A DNA stretch of 44,884 nucleotides, taken from positions 1-44,884 of the forward strand of contig JANYCT010000024.1 in the NCBI GenBank assembly GCA_025360105.1, read 5' to 3'. Positions 25,965-33,766 of this stretch are shown here, one piece after another. A model generated the notes under the pieces. That model had not been told where the DNA came from, searched no databases, and saw nothing but the letters and a program-made list of their open reading frames with translations. The position numbers and the translations under genes are program-made. The DNA is from Actinomycetes bacterium (lineage in GTDB: Bacteria > Actinomycetota > Acidimicrobiia > Acidimicrobiales > Ilumatobacteraceae). The first letter of the stretch is position 1, and every line of letters starts with the position of its first letter.

Positions 25965-25971
25965 CATCTCT

Positions 25972-27273
25972 ATGTCGGATTCCAGCCCGCCAGATATCGA
26001 AGCATTTCGTCAGAGTGCCAGGGTGTGGCTCGAGGCCAATGCCGAGCCGCTGATCGACACGATCTCCGCTGAAGACACCGCGGCCGAACACGGCGCGCCG
26101 ACGTGGGGACAGGGTTCGGACAGCGTGGCGGTGTTCCACAATCTGAGCGAGGAGCAGGAGGCTCAACGCTTGTCGTCCACACGGGCTTGGCAGCAAAAGA
26201 AGTTCGATGCTGGCTACGCGATGCTGAACTGGCCAGTTGATCTCGGTGGCCGAGGATTGCCGAACAGTTTTCTGCGCGCGTACAACGGCGAGGAGGCGCG
26301 GTTCCATGTGCCGTCGGCGGGTGAGCTACCACCCACGTCAATGGGTCTGATCGCACCAACCATCGCTGCGTACGGCACCGAACAACAGCAAGCCGATTTC
26401 ATCAGGCCGCTGATGCGGATGGACATTCTTGGCTGTCAGTTGTTCTCCGAGCCATCGGCAGGCTCTGACCTTGCCTCGGTCACCACCCGCGCAACGCGCG
26501 ACGGTGACGAGTGGATCCTCGACGGGCAGAAGGTGTGGACGTCGGGGGCACGGTTTGCCCAATGGGGCCTCGCGATTGCCCGACACGACGTCGATCTACC
26601 GAAGCACAAAGGACTCACTGCGTTTCTCGTACCGTTCGATGTCGCTGGTGTCGAGGTGCGCCCGATCAAGCAGATGAGTGGCGGCGCGAACTTCAATGAA
26701 GTGTTCTTGACCCAGGCTCGCCTGCCTGACGCGTTGCGCCTTGGTCCCGTCGGTGAGGGTTGGCGGGTGGCCCTCACGTGCCTCGGGTTCGAGCGCGATC
26801 ATTCCGGCGGCGGAGGAGGCGGCCATGCCGGTGGCGGGTATCGCCAGGTGCACGCGCTCGCCGAGCATCTCGGCGTTACCGGCGATCTCGTGGTGCGCCA
26901 GATGTTGGCCCAGTTGTATACGGACCACAAGGTGGCGCAATACACGAATCGGCGGGCGGCGGCACGATTAAAGGCCGGGCAGACCCCGGGGCCAGAAGGT
27001 TCGCTCGGCAAGCTGATGTGGACAGCAAACATGAGCAGCGTGAGCGATGCCGTGTCGACGTTGCTGGGGCCTCGGCTCACTGCCGATACTGGCGAGTGGG
27101 GAACATACGCATGGGGCGAGCACGTGTTGGGCGCACCGGGCTACCGCATAGCCGGCGGAAGCGATGAGATACAGCGCAACATCGTCGGTGAACGTGTGCT
27201 GGGCTTGCCTGCCGAACCGAGAGTCGACAAGGACGTTTCCTTCGCTGAGGCGCAACGACTCGCTCGCCGGTGA
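25972..27273 (+). CDS. Acyl-CoA dehydrogenase
   Basis: A 433-residue FAD-dependent dehydrogenase. Q-L-F-S-E-P-S-A-G-S-D-L-A is the first family signature (FAD and substrate contact), and G-G-S-D-E-I-Q-R-N-I-V-G-E-R near the C-terminus is the second. It introduces the 2,3 double bond into an acyl-CoA, passing electrons to ETF. A glycine-rich insert (S-G-G-G-G-G-G-H-A-G-G-G, about residues 281-292) replaces the usual short turn and is unusual. Divergent from the ligase-hydratase-TetR operon and probably under the same TetR control. Confidence 0.92.
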   Translation: MSDSSPPDIEAFRQSARVWLEANAEPLIDTISAEDTAAEHGAPTWGQGSDSVAVFHNLSEEQEAQRLSSTRAWQQKKFDAGYAMLNWPVDLGGRGLPNSFLRAYNGEEARFHVPSAGELPPTSMGLIAPTIAAYGTEQQQADFIRPLMRMDILGCQLFSEPSAGSDLASVTTRATRDGDEWILDGQKVWTSGARFAQWGLAIARHDVDLPKHKGLTAFLVPFDVAGVEVRPIKQMSGGANFNEVFLTQARLPDALRLGPVGEGWRVALTCLGFERDHSGGGGGGHAGGGYRQVHALAEHLGVTGDLVVRQMLAQLYTDHKVAQYTNRRAAARLKAGQTPGPEGSLGKLMWTANMSSVSDAVSTLLGPRLTADTGEWGTYAWGEHVLGAPGYRIAGGSDEIQRNIVGERVLGLPAEPRVDKDVSFAEAQRLARR

Positions 27274-27314
27274 CCCCACGGCGCCAGATTCTCCCGTTCT
27301 GGTCGGCGGTGCTG

Positions 27315-27881
27315 TCAGGCTGCATCCAACAACTCAGCAAGCATTTGCTGGTCGGTGCGTGTGCGATGCCGTTTGCGACGACTGAGCTCCACCGCAGCGA
27401 GATCCAGAAGATACCGCAGCGCGGCAAGATCGGCGGAGGTGCGCACAGCCCGCGCTGACGGCCGCAGTCGTTCCACGCGCGCGCACGTCAGGCATGCGTC
27501 AGCCGCAGAGCGATGGAACGATCGGTTCACGGGTCGCGCAAGGAGCCCGCACAGTGTCAGTCGGCGTTCACCTCTCTCGGTGATGCCAGCGGGTCGCATC
27601 GCGTGAGCCTTGCCGGACAGGGCCCAGACCTGACCGCGTTCGTAACAGGGGAACCTGTTTGGCAAATGCGCAAGCGGGCGGAAATCGGACATGATCAATC
27701 GATCCGGAGGCGGGAGCACGCCAAGCCCGCTGCGTCGCTCATACGCGCGCTGTCGACAACTATCGCGGCAATAGATGCGTGGCCGGCCCGGCCGATAAGC
27801 CGCCACAAATTCAGTGGAACACCATGCGCATGTTCTCATCGAGGGTCGGCACGTCGTTTCGGAAGGCTGTTCGTTCGTCAT
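27315..27881 (-). CDS. Zinc-finger protein of unknown function
   Basis: About 188 residues from the ATG at 27881 (an upstream in-frame start at 27959 is less likely). Residues about 15-50 contain C-A-W-C, then Y-C-R-D-S-C-R-Q-R-A-Y-E-R-R, a four-cysteine treble-clef-type finger frequent in small actinobacterial DNA-associated proteins. Further cysteines occur in L-C-G-L and C-L-T-C, the latter a possible second metal site. The C-terminal 50 residues are basic and helical. Arg-rich composition suggests nucleic-acid binding. Convergent with the dehydrogenase; upstream is non-coding repeat DNA. No family name can be given with confidence. Confidence 0.65.
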   Translation of the reverse strand: MTNEQPSETTCRPSMRTCAWCSTEFVAAYRPGRPRIYCRDSCRQRAYERRSGLGVLPPPDRLIMSDFRPLAHLPNRFPCYERGQVWALSGKAHAMRPAGITERGERRLTLCGLLARPVNRSFHRSAADACLTCARVERLRPSARAVRTSADLAALRYLLDLAAVELSRRKRHRTRTDQQMLAELLDAA

Positions 27882-28139
27882 ACGACTGTTGTATCGAAGG
27901 GGTGTCGCACCGTTCCCGCGCTCTCGATTGGTGACACCGATTGGCGTGACGCCGTACATTCAGAGCGCCCACGTCGAAGCCTCCGAACTGAAGCCCAGGC
28001 GCTAGACGATTGGCTCCACGACGCCTGCGGACAGCACGACGACAACGCCATCGTTGCGCCCAACGATCCAGCGCAACCAACCACACCAACCGACCTGTAC
28101 CCCACCCTCCAGTGGCAACCCCAGTGTTTCACCTCTCGG

Positions 28140-28156
28140 CGAATCGTCACGTGACG
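28140..28156 (-). repeat. 17-bp palindromic element
   Basis: The minus strand reads CGTCACGTGACGATTCG, built on the palindrome CGTCACGTGACG at 28145-28156. Oriented opposite to the next two copies. Confidence 0.8.
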
Positions 28157-28227
28157 TATTGGGCGGGGCAACAGGGCGACGCTAGCGGTCTCGGGTGCCC
28201 CTCCCGCCCGACCAACCCCATCCGTAT

Positions 28228-28244
28228 CATCACGTGACGATTCG
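28228..28244 (+). repeat. 17-bp palindromic element, one mismatch
   Basis: CATCACGTGACGATTCG; the second base differs from the consensus. It lies 83 bp from the previous copy. Confidence 0.75.
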
Positions 28245-28285
28245 GCAAAGGCCACAGGCGAGGGCGCCAACCGTGCACACCGTTT

Positions 28286-28302
28286 CGTCACGCGACGATT
28301 CG
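28286..28302 (+). repeat. 17-bp palindromic element, one mismatch
   Basis: CGTCACGCGACGATTCG; one base in the palindrome centre differs. It lies 58 bp from the previous copy, same orientation. Both this and the 28228 copy are followed by GCA. Confidence 0.75.
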
Positions 28303-28325
28303 GCATGGCCGGCAGGGGGAAGCAC

Positions 28326-28360
28326 CAAGCTCCAAGCTCCAAGCTCCAAGCTCCAAGCTC
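28326..28360. repeat. Heptanucleotide tandem repeat, 5 copies
   Basis: CAAGCTC is repeated five times exactly in non-coding DNA. Same unit length as the two repeats near 3.55-3.61 kb. Confidence 0.95.
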
Positions 28361-28447
28361 CAACCGCGATCAGGCCGCTCTGCGCTGGGCTGGAGCACGC
28401 ATCTATGGGCCAAGTCGAAGGACGCAACTACCGGGTGGCCAGATGGT

Positions 28448-29179
28448 TCAGTTGTTGATGATCCGACACCGACCTACCGCAGTGTCATCGCGGATCAATT
28501 CCAGCACGGCGAGGGCAATGTCGTGAGGGTGCAGCAGCTTTGTGACGGCGATGATCGGCGCGAGCCAGCCCGCAGGCTGAGTGCCGTCCCCCGTGTGCTT
28601 CATCGTCATATCAGTGTCCACCATGCCCGGAAGCACCGCGTTGACCCGAATTCCTTCGGCGGCAAAGCCGACACAGCTTTCGACTATTCGAACAACTCCT
28701 GCCTTGGTCGCCGAATACACCGGATCGAATGCCATTGGCGCCAACGCAGCGACGGATGCCGTGTTCACAATGACTCCTCCACCTCGTTTACGGAGTTCGA
28801 CAATGGCCTGTTTTGTACCCATCGCAACCCCTCCGAGATTGACGGCGATCACCGAGGCAATCTTTTCGAGAGATCCCTCGGGCCAGATCGGCTCACCACT
28901 AATCAGGCCAGCGTTGTTGTGCACGATGTCCAGACCGCCAAACGCGCTCTCGGCCTCGAAGAACATACGCCGGATGTCTTCTGGCAACGAAACATCGGCA
29001 TGGACTGCAACCGCCACGCCGCCCGAGCCATCAATGATCGACGCTGTGTCGACGGCACTGCTTTTGTTCCGGTCGACGACAACAACGCTGACCCCTTCGG
29101 AGCCGAGAGCGAGCGCCGTCGCTCGCCCGATTCCTGTACCACCTCCGGTTACCAGGGCCACCTTGCCCGACAGCAGCAT
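28448..29179 (-). CDS. Short-chain dehydrogenase/reductase (SDR)
   Basis: A 243-residue SDR. T-G-G-G-T-G-I-G is the cofactor loop, an Asp after strand 2 (V-V-V-D-R) favours NAD(H), N-N-A-G is present, and the catalytic tyrosine-lysine is Y-S-A-T-K with Ser upstream (N-T-A-S-V). It starts 8 nt after the stop of the lipoyl carrier gene, so the two are co-transcribed. Given the nearby 2-oxoacid/acetoin-dehydrogenase-like genes, an acetoin or hydroxyacyl substrate is possible, but that is inference. Confidence 0.88.
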   Translation of the reverse strand: MLLSGKVALVTGGGTGIGRATALALGSEGVSVVVVDRNKSSAVDTASIIDGSGGVAVAVHADVSLPEDIRRMFFEAESAFGGLDIVHNNAGLISGEPIWPEGSLEKIASVIAVNLGGVAMGTKQAIVELRKRGGGVIVNTASVAALAPMAFDPVYSATKAGVVRIVESCVGFAAEGIRVNAVLPGMVDTDMTMKHTGDGTQPAGWLAPIIAVTKLLHPHDIALAVLELIRDDTAVGRCRIINN

Positions 29180-29187
29180 CGGCTTGG

Positions 29188-29418
29188 CTACTCGATCGAG
29201 CCGATGTGGACGCCGACATCGTAGGTATCGCCCTCAACGCCGATGATGCGGATCACCCCGCCGATGGGTGCTTCGATGTCGTTTTCGACCTTGTCGGTTT
29301 CGATCCGGTAGAGCACGTCTCCGGCCTGCACCGACTGTCCGTCGACCACCATCCACTCGACAAGGGTGCCCTCGGTCATCGAGACCCCGAGCTTGGGAAT
29401 ATTGATCGGCGTGGGCAT
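29188..29418 (-). CDS. Stand-alone lipoyl-domain carrier protein
   Basis: A 76-residue protein that is only a biotinyl/lipoyl domain. I-E-T-D-K-V-E-N-D-I carries the acceptor lysine in the lipoyl-type D-K-V/A context (biotin domains have M-K-M), and P-K-L-G-V-S-M-T-E-G-T matches the start of E2 lipoyl domains. No linker, E1/E3-binding or acyltransferase domain follows: the gene stops after G-S-I-E. The ATG at 29418 begins the domain exactly. It could serve the E1 alpha/beta pair 0.8-2.8 kb upstream as a detached swinging arm. Co-transcribed with the SDR. Confidence 0.87.
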   Translation of the reverse strand: MPTPINIPKLGVSMTEGTLVEWMVVDGQSVQAGDVLYRIETDKVENDIEAPIGGVIRIIGVEGDTYDVGVHIGSIE

Positions 29419-29458
29419 GACATGTGTCTTATCAACCCAGCATGCGAAGCTACGAACC

Positions 29459-30151
29459 GTGAGCATTCCGGAGAGCGAACGTCCGACTGATCAAACGATT
29501 GATCAAGACGACAACAACGACGACAACAACGACGACGACAACAACAACAACACGATCGTGCTGCCGTGGTGGCGAAGCCCGCTCAATCTCATCGCCATCC
29601 TCATCGCCGTGATTGTGCTCGCTGCCGGCAGTGGGTTCGTGATTGGCGAACGCCACGCAACGGAGCACCCGAACAGCGTCGACGTCGGCTACCTGCAAGA
29701 CATGCGCGCGCACCACGAACAAGCGGTCGAGATGTCGTTGATCTTCCTCGGTAAGCAGGGCCCCAACCCGACACTTCATCTCATTGCAAAAGAAATTGCA
29801 TTCGGTCAGGCCGTCGACATCGGCCGGATGATTCAACTCCTCCGCGGCTTCGAACAGCCAGAGGCAAACGAAGCCGGCACCGGCATGACATGGATGAATG
29901 ACCCGATGCCGCTCGACCGAATGCCAGGGCTCGCCACCGACGCGGACATGAACGCGTTGATCGCATCCAAGGGCACCGATGCCGACCGCATGTTTGCGAC
30001 CCTGATGATCGCCCATCACGAAGGTGGGATCCATATGGCTGACTTCGCAGCGGCACACGCAGCGACCTCCGAGGTGCGGGCAATGGCCAGTGCGACCAGC
30101 CAGAGTCAACGCGGCGAGATCGCCGAGTTGAAGAAGCTGATGTCGATGTAG
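29459..30151 (+). CDS. DUF305 membrane-anchored protein
   Basis: About 230 residues. An Asp/Asn-rich N-terminus (about 15-32, encoded by GACAAC-type repeats) precedes one transmembrane helix (about 40-62), and an outside DUF305 domain follows. That domain has two ferritin-like histidine motifs, M-R-A-H-H-E-Q-A-V-E-M and M-I-A-H-H-E-G-G-I-H-M-A, with Met residues suited to copper binding. DUF305 proteins are linked to metal, mostly copper, handling. The GTG at 29459 is my choice; an ATG at 29417 overlapping the divergent lipoyl gene is possible. It sits between the E1 genes and the lipoyl gene on the opposite strand. Confidence 0.82.
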   Translation: MSIPESERPTDQTIDQDDNNDDNNDDDNNNNTIVLPWWRSPLNLIAILIAVIVLAAGSGFVIGERHATEHPNSVDVGYLQDMRAHHEQAVEMSLIFLGKQGPNPTLHLIAKEIAFGQAVDIGRMIQLLRGFEQPEANEAGTGMTWMNDPMPLDRMPGLATDADMNALIASKGTDADRMFATLMIAHHEGGIHMADFAAAHAATSEVRAMASATSQSQRGEIAELKKLMSM

Positions 30152-30182
30152 CCGATCTCAATACAGCTGATGTCGATTTACC

Positions 30183-30202
30183 TGCGCGCGCTCAGGCGCG
30201 CA
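30183..30202. terminator. Inverted repeat between convergent genes
   Basis: TGCGCGC (30183-30189) pairs with GCGCGCA (30196-30202) around a 6-nt loop, between the DUF305 stop and the E1 beta stop. Candidate bidirectional terminator, without a U-run. Confidence 0.45.
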
Positions 30203-30205
30203 CGA

Positions 30206-31201
30206 TCAACTGTTCGTGCGCTTGACCGCCGCAACGATGTCAGCCACCTGCGGTACGAATGCAGCCTCGAGATTCGAGGCATAAGGAACTGGCGTGTTCG
30301 CTCCCCCGACACGCTGCACAGCAGCGGACAACTGACCGAACAGTTCTTCGTGGATACGGCTGGACAACTCAGCGCCAAATCCGCAGCGGGTCACGGCCTC
30401 GTGCACCACGACAGCTCGCGAAGTGCCGGCAACAGAGGCCATCACGGCCTGTTCGTCCCACGGCACAAGCGTTCGCAGGTCGATGACCTCACACGACACG
30501 CCATCCACTGCGAGTAGCTCAGCCGCAGCGAGACAGTCGTACATCTGGCGCCCGTAGGAGATCAACGTGACGTCGGCGCCCTCACGGCGGATTGCCGCCT
30601 TGCCGAACGGCACGCGCACGTCGCCCTCGGGTACATCTCCGGCGTACGTCTTGTCCCAGTACATCATCATCTGCTCAACGAACAGCACAGGGTCGTCGTC
30701 GAAAATCGCCGTGAGCAACAAACCCTTGGCATCGGCGGGCGTGGAAGGCACCGCGACCTTCATTCCCGGCGAATGGATCGCGAAGGCCTCGAGCAACTCG
30801 GAATGCTGTGCCCCGAATCCCCGCCCGGCACCCGCAGAGGTTCGGATCACCATCGGAACCGTGGTCTGCCCACCTGACATATACCGGATCTTCGCGGCAT
30901 GGTTCGTGACTTGGTCGAGACACACGGCGAGGAAATCCATGATCATGATCTCTGCCACCGGCCGGAATCCGGCAATCGCCGCACCAATTGCGGCACCGAT
31001 GATGGCCTGCTCGGAGATGGGCGTCTTGCGAACGCGCTGCGCGCCATATTTGGTGGACAGACCGTTGGTGACCTTGTACACACCACCGGACGGCTCGGCG
31101 ATGTCCTCACCGAGCAAGAAGACCTTGTCATCAAGACCCATCGCTATGTCCATCGCTTCGTTGATGGCCATTGCCGTGAGCATGATCCGCGGCTCGCTCA
31201 T
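30206..31201 (-). CDS. 2-oxoacid/acetoin dehydrogenase-type E1, beta subunit
   Basis: A 331-residue transketolase-like beta subunit. G-E-D-I-A-E-P-S-G-G-V-Y-K-V-T near residue 32 is the conserved E1 beta N-terminal block; P-I-S-E-Q-A-I-I-G-A-A-I-G-A-A is the pyrimidine-domain Glu motif that activates TPP; and P-S-T-P-A-D-A-K-G-L and D-L-R-T-L-V-P-W-D complete the family pattern. With E1 alpha it forms a heterotetramer that decarboxylates a 2-oxoacid or cleaves acetoin and acylates a lipoyl arm. Overlaps the alpha gene by 4 nt. Confidence 0.92.
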   Translation of the reverse strand: MSEPRIMLTAMAINEAMDIAMGLDDKVFLLGEDIAEPSGGVYKVTNGLSTKYGAQRVRKTPISEQAIIGAAIGAAIAGFRPVAEIMIMDFLAVCLDQVTNHAAKIRYMSGGQTTVPMVIRTSAGAGRGFGAQHSELLEAFAIHSPGMKVAVPSTPADAKGLLLTAIFDDDPVLFVEQMMMYWDKTYAGDVPEGDVRVPFGKAAIRREGADVTLISYGRQMYDCLAAAELLAVDGVSCEVIDLRTLVPWDEQAVMASVAGTSRAVVVHEAVTRCGFGAELSSRIHEELFGQLSAAVQRVGGANTPVPYASNLEAAFVPQVADIVAAVKRTNS

Positions 31202-32205
31202 CGCGTAGTCCCTTCCATGGCGACGTCACCGAACACGTCGGTGTACAACTCGCTCAGTTCGGGCTGGGGACTGTTGAGCGCAAACTCGACCGCATCGTCG
31301 ATTGCCGCGGTGAGCTGCTCTTCCATTTCAGCCAGTTGCGCCTCGCTCGCGTGACCGTTGTCGACCAGCCAGACGCGGTAGCGCACCACTGGGTCGGCCG
31401 CCATCGCGGCCTTGCGTTCCTCCTTGGGCATGTACTCCATCGCATCACCCATCAAGTGACCGAAGAATCGGTAGGTGCGCGCCTCGACCAGCGTGGGCCC
31501 GCCGCCTGCGCGAGCGCGGGCGATTGCTTCACCCATGACCTTCCAGGTCGCAATGGGGTCGTTGCCGTCGACGGTGACCCCGGGCATGCCGTACGCGGCG
31601 GCGCGCTCACTGATGTAGTCGACACCAGTGGACATTGACATCGGCGTGTGCTCGCCATACAGGTTGTTCTGACAGACGAAAACCACCGGGAGCTTCCACA
31701 CGGCGGCCAGGTTCATACCCTCGTGAAAAGCACCGATGTTGGAAGCCCCGTCGCCAAAGTTGACAACCGTGACCTGATCGGTGCCGTTGAGTTGGGCAGC
31801 CAATCCAAAGCCATTCGCGATGGGGATACCGGCGCCGACGATGCCAGTGGTGACCATCAGCCCCGACGCGGGATGTGTGATGTGCATCGGCCCACCCTTG
31901 CCCTTGCAGGTGCCCGTGGCGCGTCCGAGGAATTCGGCCCACAGTTCGCGCAGCGGCACACCTTTGGCCAGGTGATCATGTAGCCCGCGGTAGATCGTGA
32001 CCACGTAGTCGTCGGGACGAAGGTGCACACCCCATCCGGCGCTGATGCACTCCTGCCCTCGGGGGGAGTAATAGATGAGCTGAATCTGTCCGCTCATCAG
32101 CATCATGCGGAACCGTTCGTCGCACAGTTTGATGCGACTTTGGATCTCGAACATGCGCAACAACGTGTCGCGATCGGGTGCGTCGGGGCGTTGAACATCT
32201 GCCAT
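31198..32205 (-). CDS. 2-oxoacid/acetoin dehydrogenase-type E1, alpha subunit
   Basis: A 335-residue TPP-binding subunit from the ATG at 32205; longer in-frame starts run into the neighbouring gene region and lack a family match. The TPP motif runs from G-D-G-A-S-N to the N-N of C-Q-N-N. G-Q-E, R-G-L-H-D-H-L-A-K-G and G-K-G-G-P-M-H are typical of the acetoin/pyruvate dehydrogenase E1 alpha group. No complete E2 acyltransferase or E3 is in the window, so those must come from elsewhere. Operon alpha-beta, translationally coupled. Confidence 0.92.
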   Translation of the reverse strand: MADVQRPDAPDRDTLLRMFEIQSRIKLCDERFRMMLMSGQIQLIYYSPRGQECISAGWGVHLRPDDYVVTIYRGLHDHLAKGVPLRELWAEFLGRATGTCKGKGGPMHITHPASGLMVTTGIVGAGIPIANGFGLAAQLNGTDQVTVVNFGDGASNIGAFHEGMNLAAVWKLPVVFVCQNNLYGEHTPMSMSTGVDYISERAAAYGMPGVTVDGNDPIATWKVMGEAIARARAGGGPTLVEARTYRFFGHLMGDAMEYMPKEERKAAMAADPVVRYRVWLVDNGHASEAQLAEMEEQLTAAIDDAVEFALNSPQPELSELYTDVFGDVAMEGTTR

Positions 32206-32295
32206 GAGTGGATGTCCTACCAGCCCAACGAACTCAAGCGGGAGTTGGACGATCGCGCCCGACGCAGCTGACCAATGCGCGTGATCTGTCCGCCC

Positions 32296-32301
32296 TATGC
32301 T
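32296..32301 (+). promoter_or_regulatory. Leaderless-type -10 box (TATGCT)
   Basis: TATGCT precedes the ATG at 32309 by 7 nt. This supports the 32309 start over the ATG at 32297, which lies inside the box. Confidence 0.5.
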
Positions 32302-32308
32302 GGCCGTC

Positions 32309-33766
32309 ATGCATCGCCCGTTGTCCATCGCCGTGGCCATCAGTTGCGTCGCGCTCGCATCGTGTGGTTCCACTGATCCGGGCCTGACCGCCAGTCGTTC
32401 CCTGTCGGCCACTGCGAGAGGCGAACTGCTCCCCAATCCCACGACTCCGCCGCCCAAGGGCGCCCCGACGAACCCCAACGATGCCCAGGTCAACTTTGGC
32501 CCGAACCGCGCTCCGAAGGAGTACGACAATTACCTCAAGAATGCCCTCGCTGACATTCAGGACTTTTGGCGTCAGGCCTACCCGAAGACCTACGACGCGC
32601 CGTACACCGAACTCGCCGGCGGTATTTACGCGCTCTACCCGGATCGCTCCGACACCATCAATGTCTGCGACACGAAACTGACCTATGACATCGTCGCGGA
32701 CAATGCCCGATATTTCAGCTGCGGTGATTTCATCGCGTGGGACGACGCGCGGCTGCTCCCGCAGCTCACCCAACAGCTCGGTGACAGCGCTGTGGCCACT
32801 GTGTTCGCGCATGAGTTCGGGCACGCAATCCAGATGCGCGCCGGCATCCTCGATCAGAACCTGCCGACGGTGGTTACTGAACAGCAGGCCGACTGTTTTG
32901 CTGGCGCGTGGTCGGCGCATGTGGCGCGCGGCGAGTCGCAGCTGCTCAGCTTCAGCGACGCCGAGGTCAAAGCCGGTCTGGTCGCGATGGTGTACGTACG
33001 CGATCCCCTCGATCCGATCAACGGAGAACCGGTGTTCCAAAATGGTGGACACGGCACCGCGTTCGATCGCGTCGGGGCGTTTCAGCACGGCTTCATCGGC
33101 GGTACCGACGCCTGTAAAGGTCTGATTGGGAGCCCGTTGCCGCTGATCAACCTCACGTTCTCCGGACAGGAGGACATCGCCAATCAGGGCAACCTGCCGT
33201 ACGCAGATATCGAGACCGATGTGGTCAAGGATCTCACCAGATTCTGGGACGCCACCTTCACTGCGAACAAGCTGACGTTCACCGCGCCAACGGTGAGCTC
33301 GTATCCCCACGATGGTCCGTACCCATCGTGTGACGGTGTTACCAACGACGAATGGAAACTCCATGCGGTGTACTGCCCGAAGACGAACGCCATTTCGTAC
33401 GACGACGGCTTCACCCAGGCGCTGTACTCGAAGTACGGCGATTTCTCGGTGGGCTATGTGCTGAGCAACGCGTGGAGCGAGGCCGTGCAGACACAACTGA
33501 AGAGCGGCCTCTCGGGCAAGTCCCGCGTGTTACTGAACGACTGCCTCACCGGCGTGTGGACCAAGGATCTCATCCCGAGTGGATCGACGAGCCAGCAGTT
33601 CAGTATCTCGCCCGGCGACCTCGATGAGGCTGTGTCCACCGCGTTGGTGCTCGATGGCGCGAGTCAGACCAAGCCACTGGCCAGTGCGTTCGACAAGATC
33701 GACAGCTTCCGCGCTGGCGTGCTCGGTGGCCTGAGCGAATGCAACAAGCGCATCACCGGCGGCTGA
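32309..33766 (+). CDS. Secreted neutral zinc metallopeptidase-like lipoprotein
   Basis: A 485-residue protein with a lipoprotein signal (hydrophobic core then L-A-S-C, cysteine near residue 19) and a Pro-rich linker. The catalytic zinc motif is H-E-F-G-H in V-F-A-H-E-F-G-H-A-I-Q (about residue 169-175), followed by E-Q-Q-A-D-C-F-A-G-A-W, which supplies the third ligand; this pair is typical of the YpfJ/neutral zinc metallopeptidase family. Several cysteines outside the motif (F-S-C-G, D-A-C-K-G, S-C-D-G, Y-C-P-K) suggest disulfides in an extracytoplasmic protein. Substrate unknown. The 3' end overlaps the convergent hydrolase by 14 nt. Confidence 0.85.
   Translation: MHRPLSIAVAISCVALASCGSTDPGLTASRSLSATARGELLPNPTTPPPKGAPTNPNDAQVNFGPNRAPKEYDNYLKNALADIQDFWRQAYPKTYDAPYTELAGGIYALYPDRSDTINVCDTKLTYDIVADNARYFSCGDFIAWDDARLLPQLTQQLGDSAVATVFAHEFGHAIQMRAGILDQNLPTVVTEQQADCFAGAWSAHVARGESQLLSFSDAEVKAGLVAMVYVRDPLDPINGEPVFQNGGHGTAFDRVGAFQHGFIGGTDACKGLIGSPLPLINLTFSGQEDIANQGNLPYADIETDVVKDLTRFWDATFTANKLTFTAPTVSSYPHDGPYPSCDGVTNDEWKLHAVYCPKTNAISYDDGFTQALYSKYGDFSVGYVLSNAWSEAVQTQLKSGLSGKSRVLLNDCLTGVWTKDLIPSGSTSQQFSISPGDLDEAVSTALVLDGASQTKPLASAFDKIDSFRAGVLGGLSECNKRITGG

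Larger units (their letters stand above)
27960..28447. other. Non-coding, repeat-rich intergenic region
   Basis: About 490 bp with no convincing gene on either strand; the short ORFs have no recognisable motif or start signal. It holds three copies of the 17-bp palindromic element (28140, 28228, 28286) and a five-copy heptamer repeat (28326-28360). The zinc-finger gene promoter should lie at its left end. Confidence 0.7.

Noticed and set aside
27513-28154. Plus-strand ORF opposite the zinc-finger gene
   Set aside because: No recognisable domain, no ribosome binding site, and the minus strand carries a clear C-x-x-C finger.
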